Positions 17,064 through 25,401 of a DNA stretch of 64,000 bases are shown here, piece by piece. Source of the DNA: Nocardia sp. alder85J (GTDB lineage: Bacteria; Actinomycetota; Actinomycetes; Mycobacteriales; Mycobacteriaceae); contig NZ_JAIUCZ020000002.1 in NCBI RefSeq assembly GCF_020176955.2, positions 682,001 to 746,000 on the forward strand. The letters run 5' to 3'. Each line of letters begins with the position of its first letter. Position 1 is the stretch's first letter. The notes below the pieces were generated by a model. That model made no database searches. It was not told where the DNA came from and saw nothing but the letters and a program-made list of their open reading frames with translations. Made by a program: the position numbers and the translations under genes.

Positions 17064-17269
17064 CCGAGCCGTCGATGACCTCGCCGGTATCGTGGCGGAC
17101 CGCGTGCGGGGACATCACCTCCGTGGTGCCGTGGACCACCGGATTCGGGTGGGTCTCATTGATTCCCGTCGGCGTCGAGACGACGTCGTTGTCGGTGAAG
17201 AACGCTGTTCCGTTGTCGGACAGCACGACTGTCCAATGCTGGCCGGCGGCTTCGGTATTGATCTGAACT
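17010..17269 (-). pseudogene. inverted 3' part of a secreted protein gene
   Basis: On the minus strand an uninterrupted, protein-like stretch reads VQINTEAAGQHWTVVLSDN and continues with TAFFTDNDVVSTPTGINETH, VVHGTTEVMSPHAVRHDTGE and VIDGSVTLPPGEERCYPEVF. It has no start codon context or signal sequence. It would follow naturally after the GPGLVAGE end of the plus-strand fragment at 16800. Together they would give a normal small exported protein, so the region looks like one gene cut by a local inversion. This is inferred from protein texture, not from a database match. Confidence 0.45.
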
Positions 17270-17547
17270 CGCGAGGACTTGGCAGTTCGCGTCACCGCGT
17301 CCGGTCGCGACCCGCTCACTGCCGGCGATGGTGTCGTGGAGTAGTGTGGTGGCCTCGCCGAGCTGGCCGTTCGTGCCCGCGATGCTCGCCCGAAAGCCCT
17401 TCCGCCGCAGAACCTATCAGGCGATGTAGTCGCGGTCGCGCGAGCAGGACGGGTACGGCATAATCTCGGCCGGAGGGGTCCGCACTCGATGAAGGCTGAT
17501 TTTTCCATGACAGCACCGGCAGTCCGCGCCGCGTGGGCAGGTCGGCG
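17270..17547. other. non-coding stretch with possible regulator debris
   Basis: No intact gene is visible between the inverted fragment and the patatin gene. On the minus strand around 17300-17400 a short segment reads IAGTNGQLGEATTLLHDTIA, which resembles one TPR repeat of a large NB-ARC/TPR regulator. It is followed by disruptions. The rest shows nothing recognisable and must include the promoter of the patatin-like gene. Confidence 0.3.
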
Positions 17548-18375
17548 ATGAGCCGGGTGGTTGTGCTCGGGCCCGGTGGTGTGCCCGGCACGGCGTGGTT
17601 GTTCGGCCTGATCACCGGGCTGCGCCGGGCGGGTATCGATCTGGCCGACGCCGATACGATCGTCGGCACATCTGCCGGTGCGATCGCCGGCGCGCTCCTC
17701 GGCGGTGCGAAAGACCTCGGCGCGGTGCGAATGCCCCGGCCGCGTTCGTATGCGGAGGCCACGAAGGACTTCGATTGGTCCGTGCTGGAACAGGTGGCGG
17801 CCATCATGGAGGTGGGTGTTCTCGATCTCCCGGTGCGGTCCCGCCTCGGCCGGCTCGCTCTGGACGCAGCCGTGCCGTCCGAGACCGACCATGTGGGTGA
17901 CATGTATCAACTACTCGGCGACAGCGCCTGGCACCCGGGTCTCGTGCTCCCGGTCGTCGACGCGGAATCCGGTGAGCCGGTGGTGTGGCGGGCCGGCGAC
18001 GGCATGCCGCTGCCGCTGGTGGTCGCGGCAGGCACGACGATGCCGGGCATGACGGCCCCTGTGACGATCGATGGGCACCGTTACATCGACGGCGCCTTCC
18101 GCAATCGCGCCAATGCCGATCTCGCCGACGGGGCCACGACCGTCGTACTCGTCGAACCGATGGCTCATACGGTACCCACCATCGATCCGATCGAGGCGGC
18201 ACACCTCGTCCGCATCGCCCCCGACGCTGCGGCCAGGCAGGCCCTGGGCACCACGCTGTCGGACCACTCGGTCTGGCCCGAAGCGTTCCTTGCGGGTATG
18301 CGCCAAGGAGTCGCCGCCGCGCCCGAGGTCCGAGCGGCCGACTGGACCCGCCGATCGGATCGGAGTAGCCGGTGA
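17548..18375 (+). CDS. patatin-like phospholipase
   Basis: The 275-residue protein has the patatin fold marks. These are an oxyanion-hole region GPGGVPGTAW near residues 8-17, the nucleophile elbow GTSAGA near 44-49, and the DGAF motif near 182-185 carrying the aspartate of the Ser-Asp dyad. It should hydrolyse acyl esters of lipids. There is no signal peptide or membrane helix, so it is probably cytoplasmic or membrane-peripheral. ATG 17548 is preferred to an upstream GTG because AGG lies at better spacing. It is followed 147 bases later by an adenylate-forming enzyme, which could reactivate the released fatty acid, but the two need not be linked. Confidence 0.85.
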   Translation: MSRVVVLGPGGVPGTAWLFGLITGLRRAGIDLADADTIVGTSAGAIAGALLGGAKDLGAVRMPRPRSYAEATKDFDWSVLEQVAAIMEVGVLDLPVRSRLGRLALDAAVPSETDHVGDMYQLLGDSAWHPGLVLPVVDAESGEPVVWRAGDGMPLPLVVAAGTTMPGMTAPVTIDGHRYIDGAFRNRANADLADGATTVVLVEPMAHTVPTIDPIEAAHLVRIAPDAAARQALGTTLSDHSVWPEAFLAGMRQGVAAAPEVRAADWTRRSDRSSR

Positions 18376-18522
18376 CGGTCGGATCGACACGGTCATGTCG
18401 CGCACATTGATTCGAAACATATTGTCGCCGAACGAATTATGACCTACTCGCCGTCGGATCGACATGCCTCGGCGGGCCGGATAGCCTCACCGGAGATACT
18501 GGACCCGTAATGGGAGGTCACC

Positions 18523-19614
18523 TTGACGGCATCGATTCTCGATGTTGGTCTCGACACATCGCACATCGACGCGGACGCGTATGTGCGAGAACTGATGCAA
18601 TGGCATTTCCGTCCCGAGACCGGGACCCCGTACTGGTTGCGCCGCAGGGCCGCGCTGGATTTCGATCCGTTGACCGACATCCGCGGAATCGACGACCTCG
18701 CCCGGTTTCCCAACGTGGCCGACGAACTACGCGACGTCCCCGTGCAGGATCTGATCCCACGCGGCCTCGGGCCGAATCCGGAGATCGCCGGCGTCTACGA
18801 ATCCGGCGGCACCACCGGTGCACCCAAACGCCTTCCCCTGTTCGAGGATTGGCTCGACGCCGAGGTGCGGTGGGAGGACTGGGCGGCCGGGCTGCCCGCG
18901 GGTGGTCCGGTCAACATTCTCGCTGTCACACCCTCCGGCCCCCACATCATCGGGGAATGTGCCACTCGAGGAGCCCGGCGCACCGGTGGGGTGAAGTTCG
19001 CCATCGACCTGGACCCGAGATGGGTGAAACTCCTTGTCTCGCAGAATAAAACCGGCGAGGTAGCCGACTATATCGAGCACATCCTGGCGCAGGCGGCCCA
19101 CATCCTGGCCAGCCAGCGGGTGGACATGCTGTTCATCACCCCGCCCTTGCTGACCGTGCTCGCCGCACGTACCGAATTGGTCCAGCTGATCAACAAGACG
19201 GTGCGCGTCATCCGGCACGGCGGTGCGAGAATGAATCCCGCGAATCTCGAGTTCTACCGCGCCGAGCTCTTTCCCGGCATCGTTGTGCGGGGAATGTACG
19301 GCAGCACCACGATTCTCGGTGCCGGCAAAGAACGCCTGAACGAAAACTGCGATGGGGCAAGCATTTACGACGCTTTCTCGCCCTACTTCTTCTACCGGGT
19401 GGTGAATCCGGCCGACGGGACCGATGTCGAGTTCGGCGAACGCGGCCGGGTGGTGATGAACCACATCACCAAATACCTGCTCCTGCCGAACAATCTCGAA
19501 CGTGACACCGCCTACCGGATCGAACCCCCGCCCGGCACTGTCGGCTGCTCGGTCGCCGACATCGAGCCTGTTGCCGTGTTCGGCGGGCAACGGGTGATCG
19601 AAGGCGTGTACTGA
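18523..19614 (+). CDS. LuxE/PaaK-like adenylate-forming acyl ligase
   Basis: The 363-residue protein contains the ATP-binding loop ESGGTTGAPKRLP near residue 93 and a PaaK/LuxE-type core (MLFITPPLLTVLAARTEL, VRGMYGSTTILGAGKE). The length is close to LuxE acyl-protein synthetases and shorter than phenylacetate-CoA ligases (about 430), so the C-terminal lid may be reduced. It should activate a carboxylic acid as the acyl-AMP. The acceptor (CoA, protein or carrier) cannot be told. The start is TTG 18523, with GGGAGG seven bases before it. It converges on the ferredoxin-SDR pair. Confidence 0.7.
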   Translation: MTASILDVGLDTSHIDADAYVRELMQWHFRPETGTPYWLRRRAALDFDPLTDIRGIDDLARFPNVADELRDVPVQDLIPRGLGPNPEIAGVYESGGTTGAPKRLPLFEDWLDAEVRWEDWAAGLPAGGPVNILAVTPSGPHIIGECATRGARRTGGVKFAIDLDPRWVKLLVSQNKTGEVADYIEHILAQAAHILASQRVDMLFITPPLLTVLAARTELVQLINKTVRVIRHGGARMNPANLEFYRAELFPGIVVRGMYGSTTILGAGKERLNENCDGASIYDAFSPYFFYRVVNPADGTDVEFGERGRVVMNHITKYLLLPNNLERDTAYRIEPPPGTVGCSVADIEPVAVFGGQRVIEGVY

Positions 19615-19723
19615 TCGATGCGGGGCACGGCCGCGTCGCCTCCGTCCGAGGATCGTCTGTGCCTACCGCATCCAGTTCCTCGTTGCCGGGGGCCGGGCGG
19701 CCACGGTGCCCGCCGGGACCGGG

Positions 19724-19912
19724 TCAGGTGAGCAGGATGGCCCGTTCGGGGCAGTTGTCGGCGGCTTCGCGGGCCTTGGCCTGGAGTTCGGTGGGGACGT
19801 CGGGGAGCAGGGCGGTGCCGTGGCCTTCGGCATCGAGATCGAAGACCTCAGGGCAGATTTCCCAGCAGCGGGCGTGGCCCTGGCAGCGGTCGGCATCGAT
19901 TTCGACGTGCAT
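19724..19912 (-). CDS. 3Fe-4S ferredoxin
   Basis: A 62-residue ferredoxin with ligands C10, C16 and C20 (CQGHARCWEIC) and C54 (DNCPERAI), the pattern of single-cluster P450 redox partners. It is almost the same protein as the one at 2133-2321. It lies 39 bases downstream of the SDR gene on the same strand, so the two are probably co-transcribed from the operator-bearing promoter at 20.83-20.9 kb. The likely client is the P450 at 28257-29471, which has no adjacent ferredoxin. Confidence 0.9.
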   Translation of the reverse strand: MHVEIDADRCQGHARCWEICPEVFDLDAEGHGTALLPDVPTELQAKAREAADNCPERAILLT

Positions 19913-19951
19913 GAACGGTATCTCCTTGGCGTGACAGCAGATTCGGCGAGG

Positions 19952-20758
19952 TCAGAAGGTGGCGGACACGGCCCAGGGGCCATCGGTGAAGGGACGGCCC
20001 AGCACTTCCATGCTGTAGACGATACGGCCGGTGACCGTGGCCGGATCGGAGGTGCACAGCACCAGGGCGGCTTCGGGCATGGCGTCGTCGGGTTCGACGG
20101 GGGCGTTGTCGGGGGTGTGGGGGGAGACCACGGCGACGCCGGGGGTCATCACCAGACCCGACGTGCCCAGGGCGTTCACGCTCACGCCGGTGCCGTACAG
20201 TTCCGCGGCCAGGCCGGTGGTGAGGCGGTCCAGGGACGATTTGTACATGCCGTAGGGGACGCAGCCGTCCTTGGCCCATTCGGGGTACGGGGGGCCGAGG
20301 GGGTGGCGGGCCTGTTTGGAGGTGATGTTGAGGATCCAGCCGCGGCCGCGGTCGACCATGCCGGGTGCGGTGAGCTGGCACAGGCGGAAGGGGGCGGTGA
20401 CCATGATCTGTTGCATGACGGCGTTGCGGCGGGGCGCGACGTCCAGCATCGGGCCGTAGAAATTGACGCCGGCGTTGTTGACCAGGGTGTCGACCGGGCC
20501 GAGCGCCTCCTCGGCGCGGGCGAGGATCGTATCGACCTGCTCGGGGTCGGTGAGGTCGGCGGGGATGGCCGCCGCGCGGCCGCCGCCGGCACGGATCGTC
20601 TCCATCACTTCCTCGATCGAGCCGGGCAGGCGCGATTCGCCGGGGCCCGTGGTGCGGGCCACCACCGCGACCGCGGCTCCGGCGGCCGCCAGGCGTTCGG
20701 CGATCCGCTGGCCGATGCCGCGGCTGGCGCCGGTGACTATGGCCACGCGGCCGTCCAT
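19952..20758 (-). CDS. short-chain dehydrogenase/reductase
   Basis: This classical SDR of 268 residues has the cofactor loop TGASRGIG at residues 9-16, NNAG near 93 and the catalytic YGMYK near 172-176. It should oxidise or reduce an alcohol/ketone with NAD(P). The C-terminal region differs from common FabG-type enzymes, with a long acidic-proline loop (PHTPDNAPVEPDDAMPEAA). The start is taken at ATG 20758; an in-frame ATG at 20822 gives an unlikely 21-residue extension. It is divergent from the amidohydrolase gene at 20927, with two copies of the shared palindrome between them. A broken copy of its C-terminal half lies at 2357-2703. Confidence 0.88.
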   Translation of the reverse strand: MDGRVAIVTGASRGIGQRIAERLAAAGAAVAVVARTTGPGESRLPGSIEEVMETIRAGGGRAAAIPADLTDPEQVDTILARAEEALGPVDTLVNNAGVNFYGPMLDVAPRRNAVMQQIMVTAPFRLCQLTAPGMVDRGRGWILNITSKQARHPLGPPYPEWAKDGCVPYGMYKSSLDRLTTGLAAELYGTGVSVNALGTSGLVMTPGVAVVSPHTPDNAPVEPDDAMPEAALVLCTSDPATVTGRIVYSMEVLGRPFTDGPWAVSATF

Positions 20759-20827
20759 CGATCCCACAACTGCTCCCCGCAACGACGTTCCTCCGGCGCC
20801 CTCCGCCGGATCGGGGCCCATCGTAGC

Positions 20828-20845
20828 AAAGTGAGTACCCACTTT
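20828..20845. promoter_or_regulatory. shared palindromic operator, copy 1
   Basis: AAAGTGAGTACCCACTTT is an imperfect palindrome centred on GTAC, with arms AAAGTGA and CCACTTT. It lies 70 bases upstream of the SDR start. It matches the motif found in other promoters of this cluster and is a probable site for the TetR protein encoded at 24419-25096. Confidence 0.65.
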
Positions 20846-20877
20846 CTCTAGATATCGGCCACCGTCCCCGGCTATCT

Positions 20878-20895
20878 TGAGTAAGTACCTGCTCA
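20878..20895. promoter_or_regulatory. shared palindromic operator, copy 2
   Basis: TGAGTAAGTACCTGCTCA is an imperfect palindrome centred on GTAC, 31 bases upstream of the amidohydrolase start at 20927. With copy 1, fifty bases away, it would allow one repressor to control both divergent transcripts. Confidence 0.65.
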
Positions 20896-20926
20896 GTAGT
20901 GGTCTGTGCCCGGAAGGACGTGAAGT

Positions 20927-22633
20927 ATGCACGACGTCGTGATCCGTGACGGTGAGGTGGTCGACGGGACCGGTGCGGCCCCGCGGCGCGCCGATATCGC
21001 CATCGACGGCGACCGGATCACCGCGGTGGGTGCGGTGCCCGACCGTGGACGGCGTGAGATCGATGCCGAAGGGCGTTGTGTCACACCCGGTTTCATCGAT
21101 GTGCACACGCATCTGGATGCCCAGTTGTTCTGGGATCCGCTGGCCACGCCGTCCTGCTACCACGGCATCACCACCGTGGTGATGGGTAACTGCGGCGTCA
21201 CCTTCGCGCCGGTGCGCAGCGGGCAGGAGGAGTATCTGGCCCGGATGATGGAGTCGGTGGAGGACATTCCGGCCGACACCATCATGGCGGGGCTGGACTG
21301 GGGCTGGCAGACCTACGGGGAGTACCTGAAACAGCTGGGCGACCGGCAGTTCGGGCTCAATGTGGGCGGGCTGGTCGGGCACAGCGCGGTCCGATACCAC
21401 GTGATGGGGGACCGGGGGCTGGACGAGCAGCCGGCCACGGCGGCCGACATCGCGGCCATGGCGGCGCTGGTCGGCGAGGCGATCGACGGTGGGGCCCTGG
21501 GGTTCTCGACCTCGCGCACCTATATGCACACGGTGCCGGACGGGCGGCCGGTGCCGGGGACCTTCGCCGCCGAGGACGAACTGGCCGCCATCGGCGCGGT
21601 CCTGGCCGAGCGCGGGCGCGGCACCTTCCAGGTGGTGCCCCGCATCGGCGAGCGCGACGGCACCGAGCGCGCGAACTCACGGGCCGAGATGGCCTGGATG
21701 GAACGGGTGAGCCGGGAATCCGGCCGGCCGCTGGCCTTCTCGATCATGCAGAGCGATCGGCGGCCCGGACTGTGGTCCTGGGTCATGGACGAGGTGGCCG
21801 CCGCGCGCGGTCGCGCCGCGGATCTGCGGCCGATGACCGCGGTGCGCGGCAGCGCCATCCTGTACGGCCTGGTGGGCCGCACACCGTGGGACACCCTGCC
21901 GGAATGGGCCGAGCTGATGGCGCGACCGTATCCGCAGCGGCTGGCCGCGCTGGCCGACGAGACGGTGCGCAAGCGGCTGGCCGACGCGGCCGAGCGGCCG
22001 GTGGAACTGTCCGGGCCGCTGGCGCCGAAGGATCCGTCGAAGATGTATCTGATGCCGCCCGGATCCGCCGAATACGATGTCAGCGCGGGCAACAGCCTGG
22101 CGGCCGAGGCACAGCGGCGCGGGGTGAGCGCGGCGGCGGCCTTCCTCGACTACACCGTGGACACCGGTGGCACCGGTCTGCTGTACTACCCGGTGCTCAA
22201 CCAGGATCTGGACGCGGTCGCCGCGATGATCACCAATCCCGATGTGGTGATCGGGGTGGCCGACGCGGGCGCGCACGTCGCGCTGACCATGGACGCCGGC
22301 AATTCCACCTTCTTCCTCAAGCACTGGGTGCGCGAGCGCGGCCTGCTCGACCTCGGGACGGCGATCCGCAAACTCACCTACGAGGGCGCGGACCTGTTCG
22401 GCATCCCGGATCGCGGGGTGCTGGCCGTCGGCGCGTACGCCGACGTGAACGTGCTGGACCTGGCGCGGCTGGATCTGTTCACGCCCGAGATGGCGTCCGA
22501 TTTCCCGCTGGGCGCCAACCGGTTCGTGCAGCGGGCCCGCGGTTACGACTACACCCTGGTCAACGGTGTGGTGCTGGTCGATCACGACGAGCTCACCGGG
22601 CAGTTGCCGGGGCGGCTGGTGACCGCTGCCTGA
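20927..22633 (+). CDS. D-aminoacylase-type amidohydrolase (amidohydrolase family 3)
   Basis: The 568-residue protein belongs to the N-acyl-D-amino-acid deacylase branch of the amidohydrolases. Metal ligands are seen at H60 and H62 (PGFIDVHTHLD), C89 in MGNCG replaces the usual bridging lysine, and an aspartate lies in ADAGAHV near 446. Enzymes of this branch hydrolyse amides or related bonds. The real substrate here is unknown and need not be an acyl-amino acid, given the catabolic neighbours. The ATG at 20927 has GGAAGGA upstream. Its paralogue lies at 26586. Two shared operators precede it. Confidence 0.82.
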   Translation: MHDVVIRDGEVVDGTGAAPRRADIAIDGDRITAVGAVPDRGRREIDAEGRCVTPGFIDVHTHLDAQLFWDPLATPSCYHGITTVVMGNCGVTFAPVRSGQEEYLARMMESVEDIPADTIMAGLDWGWQTYGEYLKQLGDRQFGLNVGGLVGHSAVRYHVMGDRGLDEQPATAADIAAMAALVGEAIDGGALGFSTSRTYMHTVPDGRPVPGTFAAEDELAAIGAVLAERGRGTFQVVPRIGERDGTERANSRAEMAWMERVSRESGRPLAFSIMQSDRRPGLWSWVMDEVAAARGRAADLRPMTAVRGSAILYGLVGRTPWDTLPEWAELMARPYPQRLAALADETVRKRLADAAERPVELSGPLAPKDPSKMYLMPPGSAEYDVSAGNSLAAEAQRRGVSAAAAFLDYTVDTGGTGLLYYPVLNQDLDAVAAMITNPDVVIGVADAGAHVALTMDAGNSTFFLKHWVRERGLLDLGTAIRKLTYEGADLFGIPDRGVLAVGAYADVNVLDLARLDLFTPEMASDFPLGANRFVQRARGYDYTLVNGVVLVDHDELTGQLPGRLVTAA

Positions 22634-22654
22634 CGGGGGTGGCTTGCCAGCACA

Positions 22655-22673
22655 TACGGTAGTACTTACCGTA
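22655..22673. promoter_or_regulatory. inverted repeat upstream of the thiolase gene
   Basis: TACGGTAGTACTTACCGTA has perfect 7-bp arms around GTACT. It lies about 70 bases before the thiolase start. The central GTAC recalls the shared operator, but the arms (TACGGTA) differ from TGAGTnA, so it may be a diverged copy or the site of another regulator. Confidence 0.45.
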
Positions 22674-22741
22674 CTTGGTAACCGTAACTAGTTGCGGGTG
22701 CCGGGGCAGACAATTCGGCAGCACGACGAGAAGGAAATGAG

Positions 22742-23929
22742 GTGAGCCGGATGAGCCGGGAAGCGGTGATCGTCGCAGGCGCTCGGACCGCGATCGGGAC
22801 GGCGTTCAAGGGCACTCTGGTCGACACGGACGCGTTCGAGCTCGGCACCGCGGCCGTCTCGGAGGCGGTCCGGCGCTCGGGGCTGGAGCCGGAACTCGTC
22901 GACGACGTGGTGATCGGCGAATCGCTCTACGGTGGCGGCGCGATCGCCCGCTACGTCGCGATCGAGGCGGGGCTGGTGAACGCGCCGGGCATCGCGCACA
23001 ACCGGCACTGCGCCTCGGGCCTGTCGGCGGTGCAGACCGCGTCGGCCACCGTGCTGGCCGGGATGGACCGGGTCGTGGTCGCCGGTGGCGCGCAGTCGAG
23101 TTCGACCTCGCCGAAGTCGGTGCGCCGGATTCCCGGCACCGACGAGGTGGACGAGCGCTGGCTGTCGCCCAGCCATCGCGGCACCCCCGATGCCCCGATC
23201 GACGACATGGGCATCACCGTGGGCTGGAACACCGCGGTCCGCGCGGGCCTGACCCGCGAGGAGATGGACGAGTGGGCGCTGCGGTCGCACCTGCGCGCCG
23301 TGGCCGGAATCGACAACGGGTCGTTCACCGACGAGATCGTGCCGATCGAGGTGAAGCGCCGCGACGGCAGCACCGTCACCTTCGCTGTCGACGAGCATCC
23401 CCGGCGCACAACGACATTGGAGAAGCTGGCGTCGCTCAAGCCGCTGCACCCGGAGATCGAGGGGTTCAGCATCACCGCGGGCAACGCCTCCGGGGTCAAC
23501 GACGCCGCGGCCGCGGTGGTCGTCACCGACGGTGAGCTGGCCCGGGAGCGCGGCTTGCGGCCGCTGGCCGTGGTGCGGTCCTGGGCGTCGGTCGGCGTGC
23601 CGCCGGTGGAGACCGGACTGGCTCCCTCTCCGGCCATCCGCAAGGCGCTGAGCCGGGCCGGCCTGTCGGTGGGTGACATCAAGCTCTGGGAGATCAACGA
23701 GGCGTTCGCCTCGGTGGCGGTGGCCGCCACCAAGGAACTCGGGCTCGACGACGAGACGGTGAACGTGCTGGGCAGCGGATGCAGCCTGGGGCACCCGATC
23801 GCCACCACCGGCACCCGGATGATCCTCACCCTGGCGCACGAATTGCGCCGCCGCGGTGGCGGTCTCGGCGTGGCCGCGATGTGCGCCGGTGGCGGCATGG
23901 GCAGCGCCGTGGTGATCGAGGTCCGGTAG
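22742..23929 (+). CDS. thiolase (acetyl-CoA acyltransferase)
   Basis: The 395-residue protein is a full-length thiolase. It has the nucleophilic cysteine in NRHCASG near residue 90, the NEAFA motif near 320, the histidine in GHP within GSGCSLGHP near 344-352, and the second cysteine in MCAGGGMG near 381. It cleaves a 3-ketoacyl-CoA with CoA and fits the last step of a CoA-linked degradation. The unusual CSL before GHP, where most thiolases have AIA/AL, may reflect a special acyl chain. The GTG start at 22742 has AAGGA six bases upstream. Strand and spacing suggest it follows the amidohydrolase functionally, with its own promoter. Confidence 0.9.
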   Translation: MSRMSREAVIVAGARTAIGTAFKGTLVDTDAFELGTAAVSEAVRRSGLEPELVDDVVIGESLYGGGAIARYVAIEAGLVNAPGIAHNRHCASGLSAVQTASATVLAGMDRVVVAGGAQSSSTSPKSVRRIPGTDEVDERWLSPSHRGTPDAPIDDMGITVGWNTAVRAGLTREEMDEWALRSHLRAVAGIDNGSFTDEIVPIEVKRRDGSTVTFAVDEHPRRTTTLEKLASLKPLHPEIEGFSITAGNASGVNDAAAAVVVTDGELARERGLRPLAVVRSWASVGVPPVETGLAPSPAIRKALSRAGLSVGDIKLWEINEAFASVAVAATKELGLDDETVNVLGSGCSLGHPIATTGTRMILTLAHELRRRGGGLGVAAMCAGGGMGSAVVIEVR

Positions 23930-24002
23930 GCCGCGCTGTCCACGAGATCGGCTCCGGCGCCGGTACGTTCGCCACCGCGGCGGGCGTACCGGCGGGCTTC
24001 GA

Positions 24003-24422
24003 TCACACGCTCGGCACGACGACCGTTTCGGCGAGGGTGCCGAGCAGTAGATGCGTATCCTGTTGGAACACACGGATTTCGACGACCTGTCCGGCGCTGA
24101 CGCGGAACAGTTCCACCACGTCGACGGTGGCCGCCCGGCCGGACTCCTTGGCCGTCCAGGTCTGGGTGGTGAGCTGGACGACCGCGCCGCCGTCGCCGAA
24201 TATCCTCGGGGCCAGGATGGTTCGCTCCCAGTAGCGGGCGAAGGCCGCGCCCATCGCGGCGACGCCCGCGTGCCCGGTGTACCAGCCGCCGTGCGGTAGC
24301 GAGGCGGGCTGCTCGATCCGGATCTCCGGGTGGAACAGCCGCATCGCGCCCGCGCCGTCGCCGGCGGAGAAGCGCCGGTTCAGCTCGGTGACCACCGCGA
24401 CACCGTCCGGCTCGCCGCTCAT
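24003..24422 (-). CDS. SnoaL-like (NTF2-fold) protein
   Basis: This 139-residue protein has the cone-shaped NTF2/SnoaL texture. An N-terminal helix (VVTELNRRFSAGDGAGAM) is followed by FHPEIRIEQPASLPHGG and a strand-rich C-terminal half (VVELFRVSAGQVVEIRVFQQD). Members are cyclases, isomerases or dehydratases, or simply bind small hydrophobic ligands. The ATG at 24422 overlaps the TetR stop as ATGA, so it is translated with the regulator. That tight link suggests it acts on, or senses, a pathway compound, which is inference only. Confidence 0.75.
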   Translation of the reverse strand: MSGEPDGVAVVTELNRRFSAGDGAGAMRLFHPEIRIEQPASLPHGGWYTGHAGVAAMGAAFARYWERTILAPRIFGDGGAVVQLTTQTWTAKESGRAATVDVVELFRVSAGQVVEIRVFQQDTHLLLGTLAETVVVPSV

Positions 24423-25096
24423 TTCAGCTCCTCGATGGCTTCCAGGGTCGGGAAGAAGCCCCTGATGGTGCCCTCCGACAGCAGCGCGACCGACCGGCCG
24501 CGATTGGCCTTCTTGCCGTGCCGGTTCTCCAGCGCCTGCATGAGCGCGATGCCCATCACCGCGCGGGCGGACACATCCGGGGATTCGAACGGGAAGCCGT
24601 AGCGATCTTCGACCTCGCGCCACGCCTCGGCCAGCCGGTCCATCGCGGTGGCGAAGGTGTCGCGGTAGAACCGCTTGGCCACCTGCGGATCTCCGAACAG
24701 CACCAGGCCCAGCAGCGGCAGCACCTCCTCCAGCGTCGAGATCAGCTGCTTGTAGAGACCTTTCATGGTCTCCAGCTGGCGCGCCGCGGTGAGTGGGGCG
24801 TCCTTGTCGACCAGGGCGGTGGCGGCGACCAATTCGTCGATGGCCGATTCCAGCGGCTCCACCACCGCCTCGAAGAACAGCTGATCCTTGCTCTCGAAGT
24901 GGCGGTAGATGATGCCTTCGCTGATCCCGCTGTGCTCGGCGATCATCTTGACGGTGGTGCCGTTCATATCGCCGGTCTCGGTGAACGCGCGCCGGGCGGC
25001 TGCGAGGATGGAGCTCTTGCGTGCCTCGGCGGTCATGCGCCGGCGCACCGGCGGGATCTCGCTGCCGGACGCCGGAACCGTGCCGGTCCTGGCCAC
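24419..25096 (-). CDS. TetR-family regulator, probable master repressor of the cluster
   Basis: The 225-residue protein has a TetR DNA-binding domain at about residues 20-70: RKSSILAAARRAFTETG, then TVKMIAEHSGISEGIIYRHF. A helical ligand-binding domain follows. The start is set at GTG 25096, because GAGGAGG lies four bases before it; an ATG at 25126 has no such site. Immediately upstream, at 25145-25160, is the perfect palindrome GAGTGGGTACCCACTC, and related sites recur in front of other catabolic operons. It therefore probably represses itself and the cluster until a pathway metabolite, perhaps an acyl-CoA, binds. It is coupled to the SnoaL-like gene. Confidence 0.88.
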   Translation of the reverse strand: MARTGTVPASGSEIPPVRRRMTAEARKSSILAAARRAFTETGDMNGTTVKMIAEHSGISEGIIYRHFESKDQLFFEAVVEPLESAIDELVAATALVDKDAPLTAARQLETMKGLYKQLISTLEEVLPLLGLVLFGDPQVAKRFYRDTFATAMDRLAEAWREVEDRYGFPFESPDVSARAVMGIALMQALENRHGKKANRGRSVALLSEGTIRGFFPTLEAIEELK

Positions 25097-25144
25097 AGGG
25101 CCTCCTCGTGTCGCGGGGGTTTCCACCGGCGGCGGAACGCTGGT

Positions 25145-25160
25145 GAGTGGGTACCCACTC
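25145..25160. promoter_or_regulatory. shared palindromic operator, copy 3 (best copy)
   Basis: GAGTGGGTACCCACTC is a perfect 16-bp palindrome centred on GTAC. It lies 49 bases before the TetR start and in the divergent region shared with the Rieske gene. It is the reference for the motif in this window. Confidence 0.75.
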
Positions 25161-25250
25161 TATCGTAAAGTGCTGCCGCCCATGGTCGTGTTGTCGTGGT
25201 GTCTGTCACCCGTTTTGCCCGGTGAGCGCGTTCTCGGGGCAGGCTTGCTG

Positions 25251-25264
25251 AGTAAGTGATTACT
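25251..25264. promoter_or_regulatory. shared palindromic operator, copy 4
   Basis: AGTAA-GTGA-TTACT is a palindrome with perfect 5-bp arms. With the preceding TG it reads TGAGTAA, as in copy 2. It lies about 140 bases before the Rieske gene at 25402, opposite copy 3, and probably controls that operon. Confidence 0.6.
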
Positions 25265-25401
25265 GTCTAAACTGCCGTAGTGACCGTGACTCCGGTCACC
25301 GTGATCTTCGGTGGTGTGACGGCGCGCACCACGCGCATCAGGCGCACCGGTTGGTGCGTCACCGCCACTCCGCCGCCGGACGAGGCCGATCAGGATAAGT
25401 C

